Of a stretch of 64,000 nt of DNA, positions 37,868-52,800 are shown piece by piece (position 1 is the stretch's first letter; each line of letters opens with the position of its first letter). The translations under genes and the position numbers were made by a program. The notes beneath the pieces are model-generated. The model had not been told where the DNA came from, made no database searches, and was given only the letters and a program-made list of their open reading frames with translations. This stretch comes from Paraspadella gotoi (taxonomy: Eukaryota; Chaetognatha), in assembly GCA_051294375.1 (NCBI GenBank), contig CM119268.1, positions 9,669,216 through 9,733,215 of the forward strand. The letters run 5' to 3'.

Positions 37868-40800
37868 ATGGGTGAGTTGGTGTATCGGCGATAGCAGTAA
37901 ATATTAGCATTGATAATTACAGTATGTTATTGCTCTTTGTTTCTTTTTTTCTGATATTTCTCTTTTACTTTTTTAAAAATTTATCAATAAAAAAAAAATT
38001 TTCGCCGCTTCTAAATAAGTTATTATTACTTATTATGAGATATAATGTCACGTTGATCTTCTAAGTGAGATTTAATGTGTAAATTAAACAAAAACTGAAA
38101 AAAATATATCTCGCTTGTGGTAACTGTTAGGACCCGTTTTATTTTTTCATAGAACACATTATTAATAATCGTCATCGCTACATAAATCTCAAATACTATT
38201 TTTTCTTGGATCCAGAAAAGGCGGGGTCTCCAAAAAGTGTCTCTCCAACGAGGCCCGGCGTGGATTCGCCCTTCGCTCCCGCCGATGCCCCGGATGTCGA
38301 AGGGGTCTTCGTACAACGGATTAAACTTAGCGCCGACGCTGTCGACAACGAAGACGTCGACAAACCCTTGGAAGAGGGCGAAATCCGCGCCGTTTTGGCC
38401 GAGGACGTCAGTTTCGTCGAGAGCGCCGAAGACGGCGCCGCTCTTTCGACGCCCCTTTCGCCGCCAATCTCGGTGCCATCGTCGAGAAAGGGAGGCGACG
38501 GTTCGAGTATCGACGCGGCCGCCATCTCCGTCCTTTTTCAAGATTGCTTCCAGGTAAATTATGGATGGAATATTTATATTAACTCTCAATCTCATCTCAT
38601 TGTAATGACATAAAATGGAACTCTGAAGATGAGTCTTCTCGATCTTCCTCCTCATCCCTCTCCCATTCGTTCAAGGCGTGATTTTCTTCTTCCACTTTTT
38701 TCGGAGTTTTCGCCGGTCATCGCCGGTCAATCTATTTAAGTTTTAATATGAAATTGGTACAACCAATATAAAAATTATCCATTCATTTAATAAATAAGCT
38801 ATCTTGTCCCTGACTTTGGACAGGCTTTGGTGGTTTAAGGCCTCCATCACACTTACAAGATAATAACATAGCAGGTTTCTGCAAGCTTTCAATCAAGACT
38901 CTCTCACAGTCTTATTTATTCACTCCCAGTGAACCTGGCTTCCCTATCAATGAAGTGGTATAATATTTCAAAGAATGTTTCAATTGTATGAAAAGACCAC
39001 TCCCTTAGGTATTAGATCGGGGAATACTATATTGTACTCCGCACTAGCATCAAAATACAAGGAGCTGAATTTTATGAAATTGGTACAACCAATATAAAAA
39101 TCAAATTCAATTGCCCCGAAAATAAGTATAAACTAGGGATATTTTTGTATATATTTAATGCATACGCCAACATTGCATATTCCATTGTTCCGTCCAGTGC
39201 CCGAAATGCGGAACTCAGCTTCGCGATTCGGAAAATAACTCAACTCGCCTCTTCGAGTTGGCGACGAAGCATCTTTGGGACGAGCACGGCCTCCTGGGCG
39301 GACCCTACGTCTACCCGTGTCCGTATTGTCCGCACATGACCCTTCAAAAATTCGCCCTAGAGTTTCACATCGAGGATTCTCATCGGGCGAATCTCATCTC
39401 AGATGACGTCAACAGGTAAACGAGACGCATCCGCCTTTGAAAAACTTGATTCTTTATATTTATTTTTTTATTTTTTTTTAGTTTCACGGTGCAATTTCTT
39501 CTCTTGTCACCTTTTCGCTCCTTGCACATTTCCTGTTTTATCGTTTTCCTCACTCACGCCATCTTTCTCCAATTTGTTTTCTTCGGGCTTTGCAACAAGT
39601 TCACCCCGCCATTTGCAGGCTCATTTAGTATATTGAACGATACCATCAGCTCATGACCATTAGATACCGGGATCAATCCCCAATGGTACCTACCGTGCGG
39701 TAAGGGTGAGGAGTCGGTCGTAAACGGCCTTGAGGACGGTCGTAAACGGCCTTGGGGCCTTTGAAAACCCCCAAGCCTGGTTCCAAGCCCAGGACCCGCT
39801 CCATGGCTAATCCAGTTGCGGATAGCACTATTCAGCCCACTTAGCACTTAACGGAAAATTCTTCCTCTTACTAAATATTTTGGATAACTTTCATTTATGT
39901 ACCATTTTTCCCATACCATTATAATTAAAGTTCTCCATATATCTTTAGCTCTAGTTTCTGACCCCCTTTTCCTATTTTCTTCTTTTTCACCTTTTCTTTG
40001 ATATTCTATTATTATTCTTATATTCTTTTTTTCTCTCCTTTTATTGCTACAACAGCACACCGTCCTAATCTAATGTCTCATTAAACTCTGTTATATACTA
40101 CAGCACTTCCAAAGCCGCGGCAGCAGCTGCCGAAGTGGTCGCCGCCGCCGCAGCAACCGCAAAATCTTTGCCGGAGAAAGACCCTACGCCCAAAATTTCC
40201 GGTTAGTTTTTCACCATATATTTCTTTACTTACGTAATAAAACTGATTATCCAGGGAAGTTGCTAAAAGTCAAGACAGATGTTACCTAGCCTATGGTTAT
40301 CATAACTTAGCTGTATTTTTTATCACTTAAATGACCTGACCTAATATAGTAGTTATAATGGAAGAATTTAATTAACAATATGATATACACTCCTGTTGAA
40401 AAAAAAAAGAGACCGCTCGTAAGTTTTAAATAGCGCTCGTTATATCCAATGTAGTATTAAAATAAATAAATAGTAAATGTAGATTTTTAAAAGGGGAATC
40501 CATACATGTGTATGTTAAAATAAAATCGGTCTAGTCATTTCAGTGCTGCAGTACCTTAAATATATTTTTAATTAATTATTTTTAAAAAAATGATTGCTTA
40601 CAAACGGATGGCCAAATTTTAGTAAAATTTGCACCAATAGTTCTTTTTTCCATAAATATTATTCATCTATAATATCCTTCAAAATGAAGGAATCCAACAT
40701 GATTTATTCATGTAATTTTTCAAGGGTTGCCTCTTTTACTTGCACGGGACTGTAATAAGCCTAAAAAAATTTCTTTTCTGACATGGCTGTTGTGATATGG

Positions 40801-42891
40801 GAAAGATTGCGTGATTATTTCGACGAGGAATGAGGGCATTCATGTTGTTCTTCTCTACGAGGAAGAAGAGAGCGAATGATGCGGGTTTATGTGACATGAG
40901 GGGATCGATTTTTATATCCTCACAAGACAACAACCTTTTGTCATGCGATGAGTCCCTCTTATTTTTTGAGTAATGGGCCCTTGTCCGATTAAGCAACTTC
41001 ATGGTTTCATAATTATATATCAACTGAAATTGTAATGGTTATGAGTATCTATGTCCTTGAAACAGTTGAATTGAAAAATAAACCTAACTTCTTTGCTCTT
41101 TTTTACAGGGCGTCTTCTATTGTTACTTTCATAATCCGAATTTTAACAAAAAAACCCCCTCCCTCCGCCCGTCTCTCCCTCGTAGTNNNNNNNNNNNNNN
41201 NNNNNNNNNNNGAGTTTGAATTAAAAAAATTAATTTATTTTTAAGGTATATATATACTCTTTTTGAAAAATTATTTTTAAAAAAATGATTGCTTACAAAC
41301 GGATGGCCAAATTTTAGTAAAATTTGCACCAATAGTTCTTTTTTCCATAAATATTATTCATCTATAATATCCTTCAAAATGAAGGAATCCAACATGATTT
41401 ATTCATGTAATTTTTCAAAGGTTGCCTTTTTACTTGCACGGGACTGTAATAAGCCTAAAAAATTTCTTTTTCTGACATGGCTGTTGTGATATGGGAAAGA
41501 TTGCGTGATTATTTCGACGAGGAATGAGGGCATTCATGTTGTTCTTCTCTACGAGAAGAGAGAGCGAATGATGCGGGTTTATGTGACATGAGGGGATCGA
41601 TTTTTATATCCTCACAAGACAACAACCTTTTGTCATGCGATGAGTCCCTCTTATTTTTTGAGTAATGGGCCCTTGTCCGATTAAGCAACTTCATGGTTTC
41701 ATAATTATATATCAACTGAAATTGTAATGGTTATGAGTATCTATGTCCTTGAAACAGTTGAATTGAAAAATAACCATACTTCTTTGCTCTTTTTTACAGG
41801 GCGTCTTCTATTGTTACTTTCATAATCCGAATTTAACAAAAAAATCGTAGTCAATCATGAGTTTCCCTTTCCAGTTAATCCGATTTTATTGCGCTCTCTC
41901 TCTTTGCCTTTCAGTTTTTATTCTAGAGCACAGTCTTATTTAACATTCATTATTCCTCATTATTTAAAGCAAAGCGTTAAACATGTGCAAACTCCATTGC
42001 TTTTGCGACAGTGAAAGAATATTTAGCGATCGAAAAATACTAAGAATGGCAAAACCTGGTTATTTCCCTGTAAACTCACGCAAATTTTCTCGTAAAGTCA
42101 ATCACGTGATCATATCTTTTTTTTTTGGTTAAATTGTCTTTCTTGTTTTGTCGTTTCCGTAAGTTGGGAGTCGCAAATTCAAACGACGTAAAATACTATT
42201 AAGGTCCCCTCTGCAGTCTGCACGCATTCCTAGGTCGGCAACAACAGGTTCCCTCCGATATTTCCGCCCCGCGGAATAAAACAAAACCCCAAATTCGTCT
42301 GGGATCCAACCTACGCATAATAAAAAAAAAAGGGATTCACATTTTGTTATTCATGAATATATATAATCTTGGCCGCCCTTCGAAAATGGGTTGGTTTCGA
42401 ATCGGCCTCGGGGCCCGGAGAGAGAAGGAGAGAGAGAAAGAGAGGGATCGCCGGCCGGACACCAAAGTTTCTCTCTCTCGCCCCCCTGGGCCGGCCGTTC
42501 GCGGTTTATATATGGAGTCGTGTTCCTTCTCCTCATCGAGAATGGGTACGATCGACGTAACCGAGCCGCATGCGTCGAAAGAGTGACGTCCTTGATAAAT
42601 CCTCGGGCCCCGGAGCTCCGACCTACTCGATCCTTTCGCGAGGGGTACCATCGCGATTTTTGCGATTTTTTTCTCTTTTTCCCTCTTCGAAACACTGCGT
42701 GTAACCTGTTGGACGGATCGCCGCAGGCATCCATGAGGTCGTCGCTCTGTATTCTGTAATCGTAACCGGTCGAGTTTCGGGGGTGAGAGTTTGGAGGGGG
42801 GCTTAAAAAATTGGGGGGGGTCGAGGGACGGGCCGAGGGTTGTTCTCTCCTGCTGCCTCAAAATCCATGGTCTGCTCTAAGAGAAGGCAGG

Positions 42892-42971
<80 letters not shown>

Positions 42972-45900
42972 CGTGTCCGCGCGCGGAGAAGATTTTAATC
43001 GAGCAAAATTGGATCACATCGACGACGACCTTCGCAACGAAAAATCGAGGAGGACAGGCTTTCATGAGGAGGCTCAAATTCCCATTTTATTCCCACAAAC
43101 AAAAAACAAAAAAAATATCTGTATATGACGAATATTTAGGGTTTGATTGAGGATATTTTGGTATTGATATATTTAGTAATCATTACTATTTTTTTTATTA
43201 AATAATATTATATATTATATTATTATTTTTTTATTATTATAATATTATTTTTTTACACTATTTGGCGCGATTTTTCAATTATTTCCTGGTACGTCTTCGA
43301 GCCTGAAAAACCTGGTTGGGTAATTCGGATACCAAATAAATCGTGATAAAAATTATGGTATCTTTTTCTTTAAAAAAAAACAGATCTGCATAATTTTTTA
43401 AATTGTCAGTGCGAATGAAGTTGGGTGATTCATTTCCCAATCGTGTTTAACTTTTGGAAAATAATTGAAATGAAAGGCTTGTCCGTTATAAGATGTTCGT
43501 TTCTAAGCCGCTATGGGACACAAAACCGGTTACTGGGGGGTTGACTCGTTCTGTCCGAATTAGATCGACGGTTTGGAATTGGGATCTTGCACAACCAGTC
43601 TCTACGTAGTCGTCTTACGGGGCCACAGTGCGCTGTCCTCCCTCCGCCTCTATGCACTTGCTCTATTTATGGGGATGTGGGCCGCAGCCGCGCCGCCTCG
43701 ATCCGAGGCTGCAGACCGTTTTCGTCGAGGAGCGACGGTTTTAAGGCCACGCGAGAAATTTTTAAACTTAATGGTAGTTCATGAAGGAAAAGTTCAAAAC
43801 CAGAGAGAGAGAGAGATAGAGAGAAGGAGAGGGAATGAGAATGAGCCAAACCACTTTTGGCGCTGGGCGATAAAATGAGATTGTGAGAGAGAAACTTTGT
43901 GTGTGTGTGTGGGTTTATTCGGTTCATGTTACTGCGCAAAGTGAAAAATGCCGAGTTAAATGTTTCTCAACAAAAGGAAATTTTTTTAGATAAAATTCAA
44001 ATCGAGATTTTGATAATTTTTTGTTTTTATTTTCAATGAGTTAAGTTTAAAAATGGCCATATAGAACAAATGCTGCTATGTACATGAAGAAAGTTTTATA
44101 AGGGTCATAAATTCCAAAAGCCAATTACGTTTTTGACATAAAGCGTTTTCGTGAATGTTCCCACCGCCCCCTTTACACCTCCCTTTAAAAATAATCAATC
44201 GATGAAGTCCATAGAAATTTAAAAATTTTACCTAAAAATTTGGCTTAGTTTGATGTCTGGCAGAAGACGTAATACACACTTAACATTGCTCGGTATAATT
44301 TCCTTTTTACTGATAGTCTTTTTTTTTTCAAAAACAGCCTCAAACACGAGTCCCGGGAGAGAAATGGTTGCTAGCTTTAAGAAAACCTATTTACGTATAT
44401 GTAAGCCAGTCTCTAAGACCGAGAAAAAGACCCTGAACTTTCCTTCTCACATTTCCTGGGTTCGTATTTGGTGAAACGAAGACTTTCGCACCCACCCCCT
44501 CCATCCCAAAAAAACATTTCTTTTTTCGACTGCCTGTTTCGATGCCTCGTTCCCCCATGACCACCAGTTTCCTGACCTTTATCCCTTTTCCTTTTCCTTT
44601 CTCCCAACTGCCCACGAAACATCCGCTCCCCTCCCAACTTCTTTATTCGTGTTTCCCCCCCCCCTCAAAAAAAATATCCAAATTCTTTCCCCTTTCTCGT
44701 CTTCTCTCCCTCCAGTACTTGCTAATTTTCTCAAACAATGCGCCCCCATGCCCACTATGGCTGAGAATTTTGTGGGTCTTTAAAGATCGTAGGAAAAAAA
44801 AGGAATACTTTGTTTCGAGGCAGCTGCCCTCGATCTCTTTCAACGCCGCTGCATTGGCGGCAGCGGCTGCTACCGCTGGGTCTGCGGCTATAGAGAGACG
44901 CCTGATATGATAATGTATTGTTATGTAAAGGATTGTATGAGAATATTAACGAGCTCCCTTTTCAAAGGTTATTTAAATATGTGACACAGGTGTAACAAAA
45001 TTACGAACATTTTAAAATTTTGCTTTTTAGTCCATAATTCTATTTTTTTTCACATGAATACATATAATATAAATTCAAAAATTCAAAAATAAACTTTAGC
45101 TTTAATAATATTAATGCTCGACTATTCTATACTTTTTTAATTGTATACCAACGGCCTTAGTCTATTGACTATTTAATAACTATCACTTGTATAATTTAAT
45201 ACTTAGTTTTTTTTCAATTTGATCAAAATCTTCGCTTTGTCGTACGAAAATTTTTTTTCAGTAATCCGCTATTCATGAACAACTTTCTTTCTCGATATTG
45301 AACCAGCAGAAAGTCCGCCGGCAAAGTAAGGCTCTTTATTGGGGATGAACTAATCTCCATAACAAGAGAATCCGAGGGAGCAGATCGCCTTAATTTGATT
45401 TGCGTCTTCACAAACTGATGAAGGAAGAGGGTGACTCTGACATTAAATGAGCCACGTAGGAAATGGGAGAGGTGGTTTTGTTTTTTTGTTTTGTTTTTTT
45501 TCTTTTTCATCCTGTCTGCTCTACGATTTCGTTAAAATTGTGTTTGCGCTCTAAAGTAAATGGCCTTTTCATGGCCCTCTTCCTTTTGTGTGTACAAGCT
45601 TGTGCGTACTTCTGGGAAAATTTATCATTCGTCTTTTTAACCAAGGCTCGGCTTTATCCGACCTGGAAATAAAAAAAGAAGAGCGGCCTTAGAAAGGATG
45701 GTGTGGTTATATTTAGCCCAAGCAAACAAGTGAATTTGGCCTGAATGATATCCTTTGTTAAAGAATCTTTGCTCCCATGACACCCTTCACTCAAACCTCA
45801 TTGTCTTTCTTTAAAGTTAACATAGAAGGTCTTTTTATCTTTTTATTTTGTACATAACGAGACGGATATTAATAAGTTCAAACTGGATTGAATTTTTGAA

Positions 45901-48900
45901 ATTTTAACGTTCAAATTCCTGATTGCTTCTCGCCCTGTAAAGACAAAGCATCCTGCGGGCGCTGGCGTGTCATGAGTCTTCAGCTGCAGGGGTCCGTTAT
46001 TGGTGCTTCACTTTACCCCAAATTATCCATAATCTCTTGGATCGTGATTCATGGCTAATTTCTTTTAGCCCCGTCGAATTAACGATTGTGATTACGACGA
46101 CCGGCCTCTGTTGCGACGACTTCGACCAGTTTCTCATTTGTCCTGCCCCGGTTATTTTTTCGGGGCGGCCGGGCCGATCGAGCAGCAGCCCCTTACGCAG
46201 CTGCGGAGGCGGCGAGCATTTTCTCCACCCGATGATCGTTATGATGATAGGACGACGTGAGTGTAACGCAGCCTCAGAGAGAGAGAGAGAGAGCGAATTC
46301 CTTCACCTCTTGACCCCGGGTTTACGGGACTAGACTCGGTCCGCGGCCCCGAGTCCGGTCCTGTGGGTTTACGTTTTAACCCAGTAGAATTCGTCTTCTT
46401 CGGCGAAATGGGCTTCGTCGTACCGAATACGTAACGATCGCTGGCGAAGATCGTTAAAGGCTCCTGCAAAGATGTCGAAATACCACTGCCAGGGCATGGC
46501 GAGGCTTGGTCAGGGTGGATTGATAAGATCCTCCTCTGCATCTGTTCGATATAATTAAGGGGCGTGCTGAATATTACAGAATATTTTAATAAATATAAGA
46601 AGTGAAAAAGCTTTTGGAATACAAATTTCGTTTACACTTACAAATCGTATGTCATGATATTATTTTTAGAAATTTATTCATAAAAAGGACAAGATTAATA
46701 TTTCAGTGTGACTACTTTCGCTTTCATTCGTTGAATTTATTAAAGAACGAGTTGTGTGGGGATACGTGACGACGAATCGCGTGATTAGTAGCGATTTTGT
46801 CTTCGCCTTAATTTGTCCAGATATTCCCCATCGCGAACCCAGCGTGACGTGGCCAAACGGTCACCATAAATTTCATTTCGGTCCCCTTTCGCCGCTCCCC
46901 CACCGGCCGAACGGGACGCAGCCAAGCCGGATTTCCATCCCGCCCTCCCCTCGCTTTATTGAAAAGATCTCGCGCGCCTCGCCACGGAGAGGTCTCGATA
47001 TTGAAACGGGTTTCTCTCAAGTCTTTCTCTTTCAGCGGTGATGGTGAAAGAAAATCCTCGCGGCATGGTTTCCTCATTGATCGGTGTTACGTAATACATA
47101 GTATAGCTATCCTTCGTGTAATTATGTATATGAAGTGAAACTTTAGAATTATCACGCTTGGATTTTATTTTTTTTTTCTTTCCCGTCCTTTCGCTGCCGA
47201 TTGGCACATTGTCCACCTTTCACGTCCGTTTTTCACTCCCCACTTCAAACGTTCATCCTTTTTGGCGTCTACGTGGGCCTCCATTTGCGTTTGTTTGCTA
47301 ACGCAGTTTTATGGGGAGAGTTTTTAGCGGAGAGCCATGTCACCGCGCTTTATTAGAAAGGGTGTGTTGACAGTTCGAAAGGCCATTCCTCTCCGTCTCG
47401 CGGGGCTTTTCTCCCCCCCTCCCCGCTTTTCTAAGTTTTAATCCATTAGCCAGTTGTCAATACTCCATCCCTCTGCCCCTCTTGTAGAGCTGCTAGTCGC
47501 CTTATTCCCCATGATACTGCCATTAGCGCGTTGTCAATAAAACGTGCATCTCCCCTTTTTTTTCTTTCCACCCATGCCCCTACTTTTTGTTCCCCCCCTC
47601 CTCTCCGTTAATATATTGACTTCCGTCGTTTTCTGCTTGTATTTTTATTTTTTCAAAGCTCTCCTCTCCCTCTTTCTCTTCCCTTCTCTCACCTTTCCCC
47701 ATTTCTAACACTTTTCCTCTTTCATTCCCATCTCTTCAATCCCCATCTTTATTGCTTTTAGCCGATTGTCAATACGGCGACGCTCGCACTCACGTCGGTG
47801 CACCTGTGCATCGCTCTCGGCATGGGTGGGTAAGAGCGAGCTCGATAGGCAACGGGTGGGTGAGCGGAACCGTTGTCGCCTTATCGCCGTCATCGGTGCC
47901 TCGACGCCGCTGCCATGACGACCGCTTCTCTGTCAACATGATGCATCGGCGCTGGCACCATCACCGACCCGAGAGCCCGGAGGTGGCTCTCAGGTTTTGA
48001 CGGTCGGTGCTGCGCGGGAAAAAAAAAGTTGAGTGGAGGTTTCGGCCATGATTCTGTGCGTGTTATATACTATGTAAATTGGTTTTATAAAACTGTATTT
48101 CAAATTTAATTAAAAGCATTCTTAAAAATTTGATTAAGCGAGCATAGCGTCGATTAACATTTTTTTTCCCATTTGATTACGAAAAAGTTGGGAGATTGGT
48201 AAGTAGCAGGAAATCCCCATGGGGCGAGCAGATTTGGGAGGATCAGGTTACGTTTCCATCGAGTTTCGCTTGAATGGGGTCGTGGGAGACAGCGTGAGGA
48301 CAAAGGGAAGTTGGGTAGGACGCGGCGAGAGAGTGAGTGAGAGAAAGAAAACGTTTTCCGACAGAGAGCAGCTGCCTACTTTCGAACCCGCCGCCGCTGC
48401 CTATGGTGGTCCTTTCCCTGGCAGCTGCGTCTCTGCGCTGCGGACATCGGCGGTCGCGGATCGCCGACTCAATGGTGCAGCGCAGAGAGAGAGAGAGAAA
48501 GTGCCTCATCGCGTGAGAAGCGTGCGTTGTTGCTGAGGACAAGGGGAAGTTAAGGAAAGCCATCGATTATTTCGATGGTGAGAGAGCGAGTCCTCGCATG
48601 GGGCCGAACGGAGAAAGAGTGGGAGAGAGAGAGAGAGGGAGGAGGGAGGGGGACGGTGGAGCCAGCGGTGCGGTATACATAGATGGAGGATGGGGATTGG
48701 GGAAGTGTTATGGACTAAAAATTGAATTAACCATATGAAACGGGCGTCGCTAGCAGATCTCATGGGGACTGTTATAAACGGATTATCGCGTTCATGAAGT
48801 CGTTACAGATCGGGGGGAAAAATGCGGGCGGGGCAGCCCGGCGGGATAAAAATCGATACAATGTCGCAAGCTCGCCGGGAAACGCGTCCTAAACAAAGCC

Positions 48901-49859
48901 AAGGATAAAAAAGAGAAACGCCCGTGCTTTTTCCGTGAACTGCGAACTCGGAACATGCAAAGTTTGTAACGTTGCGGAACTGAAAAGCATGGAAGTCTCA
49001 AAAAAAGACATTAATCATGAAAGTTGAGAGCAACTAAAACCGCCCGAGGAAAATGTTGGAGAAAAAAAGAATTTTGAAGTGCTGTGAAATGAAGCTTTGA
49101 ACATTTGTAATTATTTGCTTAACAATACACATTACACAATAAGGCGATGTTTAAACGAATGACTTGGGACGTCTTCATGGCCAACTTTCCCTCGATATTT
49201 CCAAAACATTTTGAAACTATTTTAATGTTGATAATTCTAATACGTAAACATTCCTTCTGTTCGCATGAAATTTTAAGCAAGCTTTTCTCAATATTTTCGT
49301 GGCATTACCTATAGTTCGAGATTATACTAAATTATGATTCCCGAAGCTTTCCGGAAATTGGGCAAAATCGATTTAATTAAATATGAAAGCTTAAATGCTC
49401 AAGTCCGGCTTTTCCAAGATCCACTTGGGTCGATGTCGAATGTCGATCTTCGAGGATGCGCAGAGTTTAGGGGAGGGAATTATGAAAAAAACGTGACGAT
49501 CTTTCTCCCTCGTTTTTGGCCCGAAGGGACCAGTTGTTGCCCTGGCCGGTCGGCAGTGGACGCTGGCGGCCGAATTCGTACTGACAAAGAGAGGGTCGAA
49601 GGTATTTCCTCGGGTTCATTATGAGAGGGACGGTTTTGTGGGGAAGAGGGAAGAGGAATGGTTCTCTCTCTCTCTCTCCCTCGCTCTCCCCGGTTCGAGG
49701 GAGTACAAATGAGAAAAAAAAAGAAAGGGCCATAGTCGAAGCAGTGGTTAAAAATAGCCAGTTGGCAAAGATTACGCTTTATACGTGTAAGATCGGGAAT
49801 TTACCCTCGGTCATACGCGCACACACTAAAAAGAAAAAAATCTCTCTGTGACGTCGTCC

Positions 49860-49899
<40 letters not shown>

Positions 49900-52800
49900 C
49901 AATACGAGTAATTTTGATGAGCATCATCGTGGATTGCCCAAACCGCTTTTCTTCGATCCTCATTCTCTCCCGCTTTCTTCTCTCCATGCATGATGACGGC
50001 TTTCGTCATTTGACAACCTACTGGACGACTTTTCTTGATTCTTCATGGTTAAAATCCCGACGCGGTTATGCGCGACTTCGTGGGTCTGGTCCGGCTTTTT
50101 GTTGACTTCTTTTTTTTTTCTCTCTTCGACCGTCGATCAGTCTCGAAATCTCTCGCGAAAACCATTTGCGAAAAAAAAAAGAAATAATCGCACTCTTCAT
50201 AAATATCTCGTCCCTCCGCCCAAATATTGACTCGAACGACGACGGCATTTTATTTCCGCGCGTGGAAGGATTACTCGGGTGATTCCATTCATGGTTCGAT
50301 GGTGCCGCCATTCATTGACTCCATCATCGACTTCATTTTCGCCTCCCTTTTTTCCCCCCATTCATCTCGACTTCGTCTCGAGATTGGGCTCATTGTCCGG
50401 CCCTCGACCTCATGAGCCCATGGTCGGATCAGTCGATGTCCTTAATGACGATTCTCGCCGATAGTGGGTCATAAAATTAGGGACGCAGAGTCAATTCACA
50501 CTCGCGCGACTCGATCTCCGGTGGGCGCAGCGGGAAGTTGTCGGTACCAGGCGTCGCGGAAATTCTTTTTCGGATGACGAGAATATCCTCTCATTATATC
50601 GTAAGTTAAAATGATAATGAATTAAAAAATTATATAATGCTGAGCTTGAGGCTGATGAGTAAAGTTTTTTTTTTCTTTTTTTTTCATGGGCTGTTTTAGG
50701 AAAACATAGTAGGGGCGAACGCTCGTCGTTTTTTTCTGGTTTTTCACGTTGAAGAAAAACAGATCCGCGTTATGTTTATACTATTTTTCTGGTTTTTTTT
50801 TCAGTCTGATGAAGCTTTTCGTGGTGCTTGAGCCTATCCAATCTTCACCAGTAGCTTTTAAAACATACAATAGTAATAGAAAGTAATTTTGTATCAGGTT
50901 GATGAAATAATTTTTTTATTTAGTTATAAGTTAATTATTTTTTTTATAATGATTACTTCAACTTAAAATTTGGCGGTTCGCTCAGTATCAGTATTAGCAA
51001 ATCATCATTCATTAGAAAGGAAAGTATTGATAATTGGAATATTATTTTTTTTTATTTAAAATTAAACGAATTCTTCAAATTACGACATTACTACAATTTA
51101 TACTTCGTAATTCCCTTACTACTGTTTATTATAGTATCTCTAAATACCTTTCTTCATTTTATAAATCATATCACAACACACAAGTGTCCTGTGCGTCGTA
51201 ATTTCGCTTACTGTTTGATTTGATTTTGATTTTCGACTCTTGACTTGAATGAGGATTAAAATTGGAGTTGTCCCATTTTCAATTAACAAAACTTTTAAAT
51301 ATTTTTGTTACATCATAGCGTCTAGAAACGAGGTTGCTCAGGAAGAATTCCGCCAATTGGCTTAAAGTTGAAAAGAGTTTCTTTGCTGGCATTAAAAAAA
51401 CTCTCTGAAATTCTGTGTGTGTGTACGAAACAAAAAGAAAGGGGAAAAATATGTTATTAAATTTAAATAAAGATAGATTATACAATTATTTCTAGTCTAA
51501 ATTGACTTGATTTTGCCTCAGAGCTTATTAATTTTTTAACTAATTATTGGCATTGAGAAGCAAAAGATCAATATCTTAATTGAACTGAGCGAAAAATGAT
51601 AGTTATGATATTAATAAAAGTTTAATCAAGAGACCTCAATGGTTAGGAATATCTTCTTTAATGTCCTTCCTTTCACGGCAGCTGCTTTTTTCTATTTTCT
51701 CTCTTTCTCTCTCTCTCTCTCTTTTTCTCTCTCTCTGACCGTCGAGGCCTCCGTCATCATGTTATGGAATTTCTGGGTGTTTGCCGACTCCGAGCCTTTC
51801 GTCCAACTTCCCTCTTCCTCTCCTTTTTTTCAGCTATGTGCAATCATGGTTTGTTTGCTGGCCATCTGACCCAGAGTAAATTTCAGGAATTTCCTTCGCT
51901 TTGATCCGAGTTCCGTGAAACGAAGAAAGAATAGGGTTTGAGTAAAATGGGGATTATGGATTCTTCTGTGGTCGTTCGGTTTCTCTCGTTTTTCGTTTGG
52001 TCCTTGCCAAAGCAAAGGGTATGTCGGATTTGGAATCAACCACTTAATGAAATATGTACTATGTACCATTTAATTTTTTGAATGAAAAAACTTTTTTACT
52101 TCCCATGCTTACACAAACGGAAACAATTGTACCAGATATAATCTTTTTTGTTTTGCGCCTTTGCGGTTATGAGTCGGTTATCAATAATTGTTAAGCCATA
52201 AAAATATTTTAGATTTAATCGAAGATTTTTAACTGGCGAAATGATTAATTAATTATAGCCTGCAAGTTTCCGTAATTTAAGTTGTCTCTCTCTCACCGCG
52301 ATTAGGTGAAGACTTGAGGCCAATTTTTATTTTCCTTTGGTCACATGGTCGAATAAATCCGCCGTAATTTTTTTTTTAGAACGAAAGTGGATTGGAATTT
52401 CGCAATGGTAGAAGTGTTATAATTTTGAAGCTGCTGCTACATAGAACGAAATTTGGAGACCACCAGGCAGAGAGAGAAAGAGAGAGAGAGAAAGAAAGAG
52501 TGTAAAGGTGTTAAGAAACCATCCAAACTCAGATTTTCTTCTCTCGCGCTGGCGTCGCTTTCCAATCTAATCTTGTCTAGAGCATAAGTGTTATGATGAA
52601 AAATCCGATAGACAAGGATTTGACTTATTAAATATTAAGTCGATTATAGTTCCTGGAGATTTACTTGCAAAAATTTGTTAAATAACGCGGAAATTTTTTG
52701 TTAACCACCGCGTATAAATTTCACGGCACTCCTCCAACCCTTACATTGCCTTCTTTATTCGTTAGAGAATTTTTTTTTTATTATCTCATGCCATTGCGCA

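Noticed and set aside
21934-39318. Segmental duplication creating a second copper transporter locus
   Set aside because: Breakpoints coincide with a standard 25-N gap and with rising indel noise, so an assembly overlap of two haplotypes explains it better.
42337-42861. 174-residue minus-strand frame in zinc-finger intron 4
   Set aside because: GC-rich island open in four frames; no splice sites or domain, and composition is low-complexity Arg/Ser.
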